Shown in pieces: positions 52,275 to 63,577 of a stretch of 64,000 nucleotides of DNA. Numbering within the stretch: position 1 is the first letter of the stretch; each line of letters opens with the position of its first letter. A program made the position numbers and the translations under genes. Source of the stretch: Akebia trifoliata (taxonomy: Eukaryota > Streptophyta > Magnoliopsida > Ranunculales > Lardizabalaceae); NCBI GenBank assembly GCA_017979445.1, contig CM030716.1, positions 12,871,611 through 12,935,610 on the forward strand. The letters run 5' to 3'. The notes beneath the pieces were generated by a model, which saw only the letters and a program-made list of their open reading frames with translations, made no database searches and had not been told where the DNA came from.

Positions 52275-55200
52275 ATGGGAGGTGTGTTGGTATCTGTGGT
52301 GATGTCACTTGTGGTGGTGGTGATATCATGGGCCTGGTTTTCTTTATGGTGGAAGCCTAAGAAGTTGGAGAAGTATCTGATGAAACAAGGAGTGAGAGGT
52401 CCACCGTACAAGTTTTTATTTGGAAATCTAAAGGAAGTCATCAAGATGATGAAGGAAGCTCAATCCAAGCCCATGCCCCTTTCTCATGATATCATGCCAC
52501 ATGTTGTCCCATACATTGATCATAACATCAAGAACTATGGTATATTTTTCTTATTCTTTTTTTATCTTTTTTATTTTTATTTTTATTTTATTTTATTTTT
52601 TTAAATTTTATGAATGAAAAATAGTTTTTTTTTTTTTTTTTAGTGCAAAAATGACTAAAAAAAGAACCCCATATGTCTACGTAGGACCCCTCATGTATGT
52701 ATGGCCGACATAACATACCTGACTTTAAAATCATGATAGGAAATTAAGACCACACATACAAGGGGTTTTCTTCTTTAAGGTTTCTAGATTTGGATTTTTA
52801 TCGATAATCTGATTTTTTAATTTTATTTGAAAAAGAAATGACCCATTTTTTAAGATCTTGGGATTTATGTTCTTTATGTTTTATGGCCTTAAAATTACTT
52901 TTATTAAGGTTAACTGTCAAATATTTCTTTAGTGCGGTGATAATCTGACTTACTCATCGACATCCCTGAGAACATCTCTGTGCCTCGGATACATCTTTTT
53001 AGGAGAAGTGTAATGTGTATCCCGAGGCATGCAGATCCACGGTTGAGAGATGTCGATTGAGTATATCACGAGGGTAAGTCAGATTATCACTATTCATTTC
53101 CATATGTTAGCTGTAAGATCTTGGAATATATTCCTTAACTTTATAATGCATTAAAGTGATTTTAGATTTTTGCATCAGTATCTGAATCGAGGTTTTGATT
53201 TTAGATTCTTAAAACAATTTCTAAAAATATTGTTTTAGTTAAATTAGATTCTAAATTCTACAAATTAGTCTTTGTCCATCCAAAATCAGAATCCAACCAT
53301 CTGTGCTCATAGATTGTGTGGGTATTCAAGGGCTGTAATCATTTCAAATTAAAGATTAATGGGGGCAGTCCAAGTCTCAGAATTTTGAGTGAACCGAGTT
53401 GACTCGACTGAGTTCCAAGTCAACCCATTAAGTTTTGTACCACGAGTTAGACTAGAATTATCAACTAGAAGGATTTAACAGCAAACCAAAGTTTTATTTA
53501 CTACTATAATTTTTAATTTACTTGAAAATAATCGTGCCTTTGAATATATAATATATTTTTATTTTTATATTTTAGATTTGTGAAGCAAATTATATCGAAC
53601 TGAAATATTACTGAAGTTATTCTCAAATAAAATGTTTTTACTTAAGTTACTGAAACATAATTAAAATTTGTTACTAATTTGGATATAAATGCAGGTAAGT
53701 TGTCTGTCAGTTGGTTTGGAACAATTCCAAGGGTGAACATTGTGGACCCCGATTTGGCCAAGGAGGTTTTGGCTAACAAATTGGAACACTTTGGAAAGCC
53801 CCATGTGAACCCACTAGTGAAGTTGTTTACAGTTGGGCTAGCACACTATGAGGGAAAAAAATGGGCCAAACATAGAAGAATTATAACTCCTGCTTTCCAT
53901 CTAGAGAAATTGAAGGTTGTTCCCCCTCCCCAACTCCATTTATTCATAATTTTTCTTTTTCTTTTTGTCCTCATAAATCCAATATTTTTAAGGTTAAAAC
54001 TTAAGTTATTTACTTCTCATTGATTTAGAAAAAAAAAATCTAGACATTAATCAGATCATGCCGAAAAAAATATCCACATTAAACTTTGAAGCAATGTTGA
54101 TATTGATTGGGTTTTTCTCTCTGTGTTGGTTACAGCGCATGCAACCTGCCTTTTATAGTTGTTGTAGGGAGATGATCCAGTATTGGGAGAAGAAGGTAGC
54201 ATCATCTCCAGACGGGTCGTGTGAATTGGATATGTGGCCAGAACTCCAGAACCTAACCGGAGATATCATATCTCGAACCGCATTTGGTAGTAGCTTTGAG
54301 GAAGGGAGACATATATTCCAACTTCAAAATGAACTGGCCGAGCTTGTTATGCAAGTTGCTCAAACCCTCTACCTCCCGGGTTTCAGGTACAAACACACTT
54401 CTGTTCCCGTTAGATGATTGGATTGTCAAACATGATCTCCATGTGACCTGTCATAGTATATATATACACATAACATTCTTTCTCATGTAGACATTGTATA
54501 CCCTTCAAATCATGCTTTAAAATGCTACATTGGCTTTGGTTCGTGTTGACTTATTGATCTTCATCGATGTTACTCTCATGCAGGTATCTTCCCACAAAAA
54601 GGAACGCTAGGATGAAGCACATCAGTAAAGAAGTGCAAGGTCTGATGCGACAAATCATCGAGAAGAGAGAGGAAGCCATACGACAAGGAATGGCTACTAA
54701 AGATGATTTATTGGGATTACTAATGGAATCCAATCTTAGAGAGATCAAAGAACATGGTGACTCCAAGAAAGCTGGAATGAGTATTGAAGAGGTGATAGAT
54801 GAATGCAAGCTATTCTACTTCGCCGGGCAAGAGACCACATCAGTTTTGCTTGTGTGGACTATGGTTGTGTTAAGTATGCATCCAGAATGGCAAGAGCGCG
54901 CAAGGGAAGAAGTCCTTGAAGTATTTGGGAAAAATGAACCAGACTTTGATGGGTTAAATCGCCTTAAAATTGTGAGTATTTTCTTCCATTACCTTTTCAC
55001 TTGTGTTTGGGCATGTAGGGAGTCAGTCCTCTAAAGAATTTCCCGAAATCTTCATTGCAGGTAACCATGATTTTAAATGAGGTTCTTAGACTATACTCAC
55101 CATTGGTAATGCTCAATCGACGTACTTCCGAGAGTACAACGTTAGGTGGGGTTTCTTTTCCACCAGGAATACAACTCGGAATAATGACACTTCCCATTCA

Positions 55201-55486
55201 TCATGATCCTGAAGCTTGGGGTGAAGATGTAAAAGAATTCAAACCGGAGAGATTCTCAGAAGGAGTTTCAAAGGCTGCTAAAAATCAAGCTTCGTTCTTC
55301 CCATTTGGTGGGGGCCCACGATTATGTGTCGGACAGACCTTTGCCATGATAGAAGCAAAGATGGGTCTTGCTTTGATTCTACAAAATTTCTCGTTCAAGC
55401 TTTCACCCTCCTATGCCCATGCTCCTTGGGGTTATGTTATACTTAAACCCCAACATGGAGCTCAGATCATCTTACAAAAAGTCTGA
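52275..55486 (+). CDS. CYP72A: Cytochrome P450 of the CYP72 clan (CYP72A-like), five exons, intact
   Basis: Exons 52275-52539, 53695-53915, 54136-54386, 54584-54971 and 55061-55486 join in frame through GT...AG introns and encode 516 residues, the usual length. The ATG at 52275 starts the hydrophobic membrane anchor (residues 2-25, [20 protein letters not shown]), followed by basic residues and the hinge [11 protein letters not shown]. Further motifs are AGQETTS at 326-332 (I helix, oxygen activation), ExxR at 382-385 (EVLR), PERF at 437-440, and the heme loop [10 protein letters not shown] at 457-466 with ligand Cys464. All key residues are present. The four-intron pattern is that of CYP72A genes. 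It would sit in the endoplasmic reticulum membrane and use NADPH-P450 reductase. The family oxidises terpenoids (secologanin synthase, triterpene oxidases) and some gibberellins, but the substrate cannot be inferred here. A broken partial copy lies at 58520-60030. Confidence 0.95.
52937..53090. mobile_element. Small inverted-repeat element in P450 intron 1
   Basis: GTGATAATCTGACTTAC at 52937-52953 is the perfect 17-bp inverse of GTAAGTCAGATTATCAC at 53074-53090. Just inside, TCATCGACATC faces GATGTCGATTGA, and CCTCGGATACA faces TGTATCCCGAGG. The whole 154 bp can fold into one hairpin. It may be a MITE or a hairpin RNA source. No clear target duplication. Confidence 0.6.
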
Positions 55487-55592
55487 TTTCATCTTCAGAA
55501 TCAGAACTACTTATCATGGTTTTCATGCTCAAGAGTGCTCAGAAATTCGACTAAGTTATCGTTATGTATTAAACACTAGATGCTTGTCCAAC

Positions 55593-55598
55593 AATAAA
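55593..55598 (+). terminator. Polyadenylation signal of the P450 gene
   Basis: AATAAA about 107 bp after the stop codon, followed by an AT-rich stretch with ATATAATATACTC. It fits plant near-upstream signals. Confidence 0.55.
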
Positions 55599-55599
55599 A

Positions 55600-56178
55600 C
55601 ATATAATATACTCTTTATGTTGGATTTAAAGTGCTTTTGCTAGTCTTTGTATCTTTCTTAATCACAATGTTATTTTTTCATTGAGCATTATAGCAACTTA
55701 ATTTATTGCTCCTTTCCCTATTTAAAGATTTTTTTTTCCAAAAAAACAAAATCAAAATATAATTTGAATAAAGTGAAAAAAGTAAAAGGAAAAAAGAAAA
55801 GAAAAAAAAAAGGACAGTTAATGGTTCAAGATCATATTTAAATCCATTCTGATATGATAACTTAGGGTTTGGAACGAGGATACAGGATCTGACACGGACC
55901 AAATCCAATAATGGGTTCATTACATGAAAAAAATTGGTAAATTTGATGTTAAGGTCTATTGAATTTACCCCCCTTTTTTATTAAAAGGTTTTCATCGAAT
56001 TCACCTTTTTTTTTTTTTCACAAATAGGAGACTTTATTAGGTGAAATATATAAAATCGAAGTTGGATCCAATAAGGATCATCACAATCATCATCAAAACT
56101 TTATTTGAAAAATTTGTTGTTGGCTTAATGAATCTTATTCCTACTCAACTCTCTAAAGCCTATCTTATGCTATTGAAA
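55600..56178. other. Gene-free sequence after the P450
   Basis: A-rich and T-rich runs at 55730-55812 and 56005-56020. No gene recognised. Confidence 0.45.
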
Positions 56179-56290
56179 GCATCTCTATAGACTTTCAATG
56201 CTGAAATTAATGTTTTTAGAGTCTTCAACTTGTTGCATCTCTATAGACTTCCAATGCTGAAATTAATGTTTTTAGAGTCTTCAACTTGTT
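56179..56290. repeat. 56-bp tandem duplication
   Basis: Two almost identical copies starting GCATCTCTATAGACTT at 56179 and 56235 (one difference, TTTCAATG versus TTCCAATG). A recent local duplication in non-coding sequence. Confidence 0.85.
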
Positions 56291-56499
56291 ACTACTAATT
56301 GGGGTTCTAATTAGTCTCAATTGACTTTCTTTTAATTTATCGCCTATTGGGGTGACCACATTCTCTCAAATGCTTCTTAATCACCCAACATCAAGCTCTG
56401 AGGAAACTAATCAATTAAAGGGATGATATCAACTATCAAACTCCTAAAGTTCTTGTTTTAAATTATGAAAATAGCTGAACCAATTGTATCATTTTGATG

Positions 56500-56830
56500 C
56501 ACAAAACCAAGGATTTGGGACATTTTAGCATCAATACTACCCTTTGATGGATTTACCCACATTCGGATCTAGTTGTAAGGTATCACTGATGATAAAAGTC
56601 TTTCACTTATTATGCAAATCTCTTGTATTCTGTTGTGCTACGTGGAGCTATGAGGAGATTTAAATATTTTAGCAACTCCTAATTTTACAAATAGAGATCT
56701 CTATAGTTATAAAACATGTGATAAAATAGTGATTGTTCTTGTTCTGTTCCATGAACGTAGGCACATTGTTTAATAATATAAATCGTTGTGTTTTGTGTGA
56801 TTTTGTCTCTTTGCTATTTCATTTTAAAAA
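56500..56830 (+). repeat. Possible copia-type LTR/U5 remnant
   Basis: CTTGTATTCTGTTGTGCTAC and GAACGTAGGCACATTGTTTA followed by TTGTGTTTTGTGTGATTTTG resemble the 3' part of Ty1/copia LTRs. A related GATGTAGGCACATTGCTAGACCAC string is seen at 63126. No PBS can be assigned and the left border is unknown. Confidence 0.35.
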
Positions 56831-56841
56831 AAAATTGGTAT

Positions 56842-57465
56842 TGTAGACAATCCAATTTGCACGGGCCCACCTCAATATAGACCTCAAAAGTGCATTTAAA
56901 GCCAAAAATCGACAAAGGGTCTAAGGGTACAAATACTCAAAAATCCCACCTTTCGATCTAATAAAATGGCCCAAGGCCTTTATTTGGCCCATGGGCTGAC
57001 AACAACTCATTTTTCATTACAACAACTTTAAACTCAAAGCCTTTTTCAAACCCTATCGTAGATTAATTTCTAACCTAATCCAAATACTAATCCTTAGCCA
57101 ATTCCAATCACTTACTCATTTCCTAACCTAGACCATAACCAACTTCTAAGCCCAATACCCTACCCGTGTCTATTATCCTACCTTAAGTTCAAATCCAATA
57201 CTACCCTAAAACTCAATCAATACCTATTTGACCAAGGTCAAGGTCCACAAAGCATCAAAAGCCCATTCTTACAAGAGCTGGATACATGTCATCACCACAA
57301 TTTGCCTCTCAAATCCATTCCAACTAACCTCGTCTTCACCCTCAAAAGCTACAATACCCATACCTCACTCCACATCTCATGTCATAATTTAATCTCATAA
57401 TTTTCTTCAAAATCCTATCATAAGCAATCTCCATACTACACCACATTCCTTCGATCTAAAATCAG
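56842..57465 (+). repeat. Left part of a decayed Ogre/Tat-type LTR
   Basis: Opens TGTAGACAATCCAATTTGCA, the same start as the LTR at 6692. It continues with C/A-rich U3 text (CCTAACCTAATCC, AGGTCAAGGTCCACAAAGCA, GATACATGTCATCACCACAA). It breaks off near 57465 at the pararetroviral relic and resumes at about 60030, where about 170 bp (57290-57460) are found again at 60050-60215. Confidence 0.6.
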
Positions 57466-57479
57466 GATTTTAGCAAATT

Positions 57480-57955
57480 CAAATACAAGAATTTGATAAA
57501 TACAAGACAACCTTCATAGTCCCCTTCGGACATTACGAATAGAATGTAATACCTTTTGAATTAAAAAATGCTCTAAGTGAATTTTAGAATATGATGAATG
57601 ATATCTTCTCAGAATATTCAAAATTTATCTTAGTTTACATATATGATATTCTCATATTATCTCAAAATTTATATTCTCACTGGAAACATCTTTATATATT
57701 TAGAAAAGCAATCCTAAAAATGGACTTGTTCTTTCCTAAAGAAAAATTAAATTATTTTAAACAAACATACAATTTCTAGGATTTTTATAAAAAAACAAAA
57801 CCTATATACTTGGAAATCGTGTTAAACAATTTGATGACAAATTTCCTGATGAAATAACTGATAAGAAACAATTACAAAGATTTTTAGGATGTTACAATTA
57901 CGTTCTCAATTTTATAAAAAATCTAAAAGATGAACGAAAACTCCTTTTTGATTTT

Positions 57956-57999
<44 letters not shown>

Positions 58000-58370
58000 T
58001 GTAGAATCATAGTTTAGCCGTTCAAAAAATTAAACAAACTGTTAAAGTCCTACCTTGTTTACATATTCAAAATCTAGAATTACGAAAACTAATTCCAACT
58101 GATGCCTCTAAAATAGGATATAGAGGAATCTTAATCCAAAAACCAAAAACAAATGAAGAACAAATTGTTATATATACCATAGGAATTTGGAATCTCTATC
58201 AATAAAATTATTCCACAATCAAAAAAGAGATTTTAGCAATTATTTTACCAATTTTAAAATTTCAAAGTGATGTTTTGAATAAAAAATTCTTATAAAAAAT
58301 TAATTGTAAATCTGCAAAAAAAAATTTTAGAACAAGATGTCAAAAATCTTGTATGCAAGTGTAGGTGAGT
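57480..58370 (+). pseudogene. Endogenous pararetrovirus relic (Caulimoviridae RT and RNase H), broken
   Basis: In changing frames the sequence is recognisably part of a caulimovirid polymerase: the RT palm region in 57500-57960 and RNase H in about 58040-58370. At the RT active site the usual Tyr-Ile-Asp-Asp reads Tyr-Ile-Tyr-Asp, so one catalytic Asp is gone. The longest open piece is 57591-57779. Stops and frame changes are frequent, and a pure (AT)20 tract interrupts the region between RT and RNase H. Coat, movement and protease regions are absent. Similarity is nearest to the florendovirus/petuvirus side by impression only. It is an inert genomic fossil lying inside a split LTR and next to the P450 fragment. 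Confidence 0.75.
57958..57997. repeat. (AT)n microsatellite inside the viral relic
   Basis: About 20 uninterrupted TA units replace or split the RT to RNase H linker of the pararetroviral fragment. It must have expanded after integration. Confidence 0.9.
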
Positions 58371-58519
58371 CATAATTACTCAAAAATATTTATGGATCTG
58401 TAGCTTTCTTGAGGGATATTTATAAAAGTTTACATTTTAAATCTACATTGCCAAACAACTATTATTTTAGTTAAAATACTTTTAGTTCAATGCTTATTTT
58501 ACAAACTTACGTTGTTCAA

Positions 58520-59390
58520 CATAATTTACTAAAGTTATTCTCGATAAAGTGCTTTTACATCAAATACTGAAACATTAGTAAATTTTTTTGCTAATTTGGA
58601 TATAAATGCAGGTAAGTTGTATCTCAGTTGGTTTGGAACAATTCCTAGGGTGAACATTGTGGACCCCGATTTGGCCAAGGAGGTTTTGTCTAACAAGTTG
58701 GAACACTTTGGGAAGACCCATGTGAACCCACTAGTGAAGTTGTTTATAGTTGGGCTTGCACACTATGAGGGAAAAAATGGGCCAAACATAGAAGAATTAT
58801 CACTCCTGCTTTCCACCTAGAGAAATTAAAGGTTGTTCCCGTCCCCCTCCCCAACTCCATTTATTCATAATTTTTCATTTTCTTTTTCTCCCGATTAATC
58901 CGACATTTTTAAGGTTAAAACTTAAGTTATTTTTTTCTCATTGATTTGGAAAAAAAAATCTAGTAATTAATCAAATCATGCCGAAAAAAATACCAACATT
59001 AAACTTTGAAGCAATGTTGATATTGATTGGGTTCTTCTCTTTGTGTTAGTTACAGCGTATGCGACCCGGCTTTTATAGTTGTTGTAGGGAGATGATCCAT
59101 TAAAGCGCATGCACCCACCTTTCAAAAGCATCATCTCTAGAGGGGTCGTGTGAATTGGATATGTAGCTGGAACTCCAGAACCTAACCGGAGATATCATAT
59201 CTCGAACCGCATTTGGTTGTAGCTATGAGGAAGGGACACATATATTCCAACTCCAAAATGAATTGGCCGAGCTTGTTATGCAATTTACTCAAACCCTCCA
59301 CCTCCTGAGTTTCAGGTACAAACACACTTCTGTTCCCATTAGATGATTGTATTGTCCAACATGATCTCCATGTGACCTGTTATAGTAAGA

Positions 59391-59421
<31 letters not shown>

Positions 59422-60030
59422 TGTATGTATGGGAGTGGTTCAGCAGCCCTAAAGTTTGCCAAGTTTGGTGCCAAACATTTTTCAAAATATGGGTTAGAAG
59501 CTTTGGAATGAGCTGATTTTTTGTGAGGATGATCTCTATGATGAGAAGATCATGCTCACCAAAAATCAGCCTATTCCAAAACTTCTAACCCCATCAAAAG
59601 TGATTTACAAAAATTGGACGGTCCACGATTCTTCAACTTGTAAACTAGGGTTAGAAGTTTCAAAATGAGCTGATTTTTTGTGAGGATGATCTTTTCACCG
59701 TAAAGATCATCATCACAAAAAATCCGCCTATTCCAAAACTTCTAACCCCATCAAAAGTGATTTACAAAAAATGTTTGGCACCAAACTTGGCAAACTTTAG
59801 GGCTGTCGAACCGCTTCCTATATATATATCTATATATAACATTCTTTCTCATTTAGACAATGTATACCCTTCAAATCATGCTTTAAAATGTTACATTGGC
59901 TCTGGTTTGTGTTGACTTCCTGACTTTCACCAAAATTACTCTCATGCAGGTATCTTCCTAAAAAAAGGAACGTAAGATGAAGCACATCAAAGAGAAGTGC
60001 AAGGTCTGATGCGACAAATCATCAAGAAGC
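58520..60030 (+). pseudogene. Partial, broken copy of P450 exons 2-4
   Basis: Homologous to 53600-54660 of the CYP72A gene including introns 2 and 3 and the end of intron 1, so it arose by DNA duplication, not by retroposition. The exon 2 copy (58612-58831) lacks one A of the A7 run and is frameshifted. The exon 3 copy (59056-59315) has a scrambled segment at 59099-59135 in which the start of the exon (AGCGCATGCACCCACCTTT) is pasted in again, and a TAG at 59164-59166 replaces Trp. Intron 3 carries a MITE. The exon 4 copy starts at 59950 and is cut at about 60030 where LTR sequence begins. Exon 1 and exon 5, with the heme-binding cysteine, are missing. No function expected. Confidence 0.9.
59430..59818. 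mobile_element. Foldback MITE inside the P450 pseudogene
   Basis: Terminal inverted repeats of about 55 bp: GGGAGTGGTTCAGCAGCCCT...GGTGCCAAACATTTTT on the left against its inverse ending CGAACCGCTTCC. Flanking sequence is TA-rich, so a TA duplication is possible but not provable. Between the arms are two further hairpins of the same design (TTAGAAGYTTYRRAATGAGC...TATTCCAAAACTTCTAACC), each folding on a GATGATCT...AGATCAT core. The inner motif is shared with 42770-43060. Absent from intron 3 of the intact gene, so it inserted after the duplication. Confidence 0.8.
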
Positions 60031-61240
60031 TACAATACCCATACCTCACCCCACAATCTCATGTCATCACCACAATCTACCTCTCAAATCACTTCCAACC
60101 AACTTAATCATCACCCTCATAAGCTACAATACCCATACCTCAACCCACATCTCATGTCATAAACTAACCTCATGATTTTCTTCAAAACCTTACCACAAGC
60201 AACCTTCAAACTACACCACACCCTTTTTCCTTAATCAACTCACTTAATCCACCAAAAAGCTACACATGCTTACAACCTTGCAATTTATGGTCTTCTCTAC
60301 CCTCCTAAAACCAGCTACTTAAATTGTCATACCTTAGTCATTCCCTCAATCAACCACCTCACTTAATTCACACTCAACCTAGGCATGGGTTGTAAGACCC
60401 AACCCATATGAGTCCAACCAATGGGCATGGGTAAAAAAGATCCATTTGTCTTTTTTCCACTATCTTCAAATCCCAACTCACTTCTCTCCAATGTCCCATA
60501 TTATTTTTCCCCATTTCCTATTTTGGGACCCTTTTGACCCTAAAGGTATCTCAAACCTCTATAAAAATCCACCATCTTTCTATAAAAAATCTCATGCTTG
60601 AACCTTCTCTTTAAAAGTTAAAAAATTCCACAATTTTTCTCTCTTTCTTACACACACAATCTCTCTAAAATCCCTTAAACTCCCAATCTCAAATCCCTAT
60701 ACTATTCTCTCAACTCTCAACCCCAAATCTACTAATCTACATTTCTCTACACTAAAAGAAGGATCAAGATTCAAAATCCATCATTTGAAGAAAAAGAAGA
60801 GAAGAAAGACAAGAAACAAGGTAGGGTTAAGGAAAAAAATGTGGTGTAATTGTTTTCCTTCCCCTTTTCGATCTCCTTCTTCTATTTCTCCCCCTCATTC
60901 TTAATTTTTTTTTATAAATTCCTTAAGAAGTAATGAACACCCTCACCTATACTCAGTAGATTGGTCTTTGACTAGGTCGAAAGGATATGGGTTAAGCCTT
61001 TAAAAAGATATTTGTCTCTTGCACACACTTTTCACCCACCACTTCAAATTGTTTTAAGGTTAATGGTATTTGGACCCTTTTTTCCAAAACTTGGACTCAT
61101 GACAACAAAAACTTACACTTTTCAAAACCTGGTGATTTCAAGGCAAGAATAGAATTCCTTTCTCAATAAGGAAATCCTCATGATCTAGGCCAAGATTGAA
61201 ATCCCTCACACCCGAGGATATAAAATAAAGTTTTTTTTTT
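60031..61240 (+). repeat. Right part of the split Ogre/Tat-type LTR
   Basis: Begins in CTACAATACCCATACCTCACC and contains a U3-like C/A-rich block. It carries a TATA box (CCTCTATAAAAATCC, TATAAAA at 60560-60566), then TCTCTCTTTC and CACACACAATCTCTC R-like sequence and a purine-rich stretch AAAGAAGAGAAGAAAGACAA. The TATA context CCTCTATAAAAA equals that of the young LTR. No PBS is visible, so the LTR is truncated before its end near the T-rich tract at 61233. Confidence 0.55.
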
Positions 61241-61689
61241 TTTTTTTTTCTATTTTTGTTATTTTTTTTTCTTTTTTAAATGGGCATATTCTCAAGGTTA
61301 TCGCCCAAGGTGGAGATAGCAAAATGCTTAATTCCTTCCTCACAATCTAGATGGACCCCTTACCTAGATCTTAGGTAGATTGACTACTTGGTTGTCATGG
61401 TGAAAATGGATAAACTAATAGGTTAATTAAAGGTAATTGATTCAAGAATGTGTATGGTTCACTGAATTAGATTGGAATTTTTTTTTACATCATCAGATTT
61501 GTAGATACCTTCTACTATGCAACTTGCTCTGATAGTCATATTTATTGCTTGCATGTTTATTTTTCCCTCTATGCTTATTAGTATATCTATCTATGGACAC
61601 TAGGTTGATTACACCCTTTGTTAAATATTGACAAAGAGGGAAAAAATAGTTTTCACCCATGTATACTATCCTGTTTCATGTCTACATGC
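61241..61689. other. Unassigned sequence between two LTR remnants
   Basis: T-rich opening, then sequence with no recognisable ORF or element. Confidence 0.4.
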
Positions 61690-63250
61690 AAACCATTAAG
61701 GGGGAGCGAAGTAGTTAAAATTTTAGGCTTTTATATTTAAATACTTTTGTAAGAGTCTATCAGGTATAAGCTTGTTTATTATTTTGGGAATATTTTTCAG
61801 TTTGATTTGTCTAGATTAGGTTTTGTCTTGTAATTAATAAAGGGAAAGATTGTTAGTTTCATATTTTGTCAATCTCGAGACTTAGTTGTGTGTCAGACCA
61901 ATTTGCATTTGAAGACGAGTGAAGACTCTAGTAAAGTCGTTCACCTCAAGCACCTCAACAAAACATTCCACATGTGTGTGCAAGTAGCCTAAAATGTAGT
62001 GAGACCACCTAGACCGTTACCCAACACCCACGTAATATGTAGGTCTTCTTAGAATATTGAAAACATTGAGTTCCACAATCCGTTATTCACTGGACTCTCT
62101 AGGAACCAAAAATTATTTTTCAGGGGTGCCAAAAGTGCTCCTTGGATGCCTCTCAACATCAACTAGACTCCCTAGACATCTTGGTGATAGTTTGGGGGAT
62201 TCATATTGGTAATATCTATAATATCCTCGAATCGTTTGATGATTAGACCTTTTGGGAGTAAAATATGCCCAAAATAGGCAATTTTGATGTTCCGGGTGCC
62301 GCTGGCAACAAGCAGACCAATTAATGTCATTTCCACTTTGCGTTCCAGGCACCACTAGAAAGTAGCATTGTGCCGTCGATAGAGAGTTCACTTTGAACTC
62401 TAACTTGAAAACTATAGTCGTTGGAGTTCCCGATGCCACCCAGAAATGTTTGGGTGCCACGTAGAAATGTCTTGGTGCTGCTGCGAGATGAGTATTAGCT
62501 CGCAAAAACCTTTATAACTCAGCCCCTTGGCCCATTTGTGGGTTGATCAAATCCTTGAGAACTTGCTCCCAAACTTCTCTCATTTCTTGGAGCCCTCTCA
62601 TGTCATTGGAAACCGTGGATTGAGTGGAGACCATCCTCAACCCCATGTCCCTCTAGTTTGATCCACATTCATTTCACCCTTATTCACCCTTCCACACACA
62701 TTGGCACATCATTTTGAGCAAGAAACTGAAGTTGATGAAGCTACGTACAAGGAACAATAGTTTACGGATGAAGTGAACAACAAGGACTCGAAGATCTCAA
62801 GCATCAAGTAGGAAAATCCTTGTGTTGAATCAAGTCTTTGTAAGTTTTGTGTTTTCATTTTTACAAAACCTTCTAGAAGATCTTTCTTGGTTTTGCCCTG
62901 TGAAAAATTAAGCACTTGCTAGAGTCGAGGACTCTCATCAAGTGTCAATGTTCTAAGTTACTCCTAAGGACAAAACTTAGAGTTAGAATAAGGTGTTATC
63001 TCTTTCGAACAAGAAGGTAATGTAATTTAGCCTAGAGAAAAATTTCATGTACGGTTTGAGGTGAATTGAAAACCTCATTGATTAGTGAACACTAAAACCT
63101 TTGTGAAGGTGACCTTGGGAGTGGATGTAGGCACATTGCTAGACCACTAAAATTTTTATATCTCTTGTTTCATTTACATTTCAGTCATATTTACACTTGA
63201 ATGGTTTGCATGCCATGAATGTATGTGTGCCATGAATGACATCAGTTGAA
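61690..63250 (+). repeat. Probable Ty1/copia (Sirevirus-like) 3' LTR remnant
   Basis: CCATTAAGGGGGAGCGAAGT at 61693-61712 looks like a copia PPT. The following 1.5 kb has GGGTGCCAAAAGTGCTCCTT, GTTCCAGGCACCACTAGAAA, a TATA-like CTTTATAACTCAGCCCC near 62511, and a 3' part with TTGGGAGTGGATGTAGGCAC. These are features of long Sirevirus LTRs. Ends are estimates and no partner LTR is in the window. Confidence 0.45.
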
Positions 63251-63441
63251 TACATAAATTTTAAGTGTAATTTGGTTTATTTTCTAACTAGAGACCTAGT
63301 ATAAAATCGAGAGAATAAACCTAACTGATCGCATAGTTAAATTAACACACCTAGGTGAATTTAAATAATTGGGAAGAATTTTTAAATTATCCTATTCATC
63401 CTACTCTAGGGCTAGACAAGGTACAAAGTACACAATTTCAT

Positions 63442-63577
63442 GATTTTCAATCAATTTATTCAAATTATATAAAATTTAGATTTTCGATTTTCAATCGGTT
63501 TATTCAATTCGTATAAAATTCAGATTTTTTTGATTTTCAATTTTTTTCACAATCACGTAAAATTTTGAATAACTATT
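63442..63577. repeat. 45-bp tandem repeat, three copies
   Basis: Units start GATTTTCAAT at 63442, 63486 and 63532 and contain TTTATTCAA and TATAAAATTYAGATTTT. The third copy is more diverged. AT-rich and non-coding. Confidence 0.7.

Noticed and set aside
62113..62505. 130-codon minus-strand open frame
   Set aside because: Antisense to a probable copia LTR; no domain recognised.
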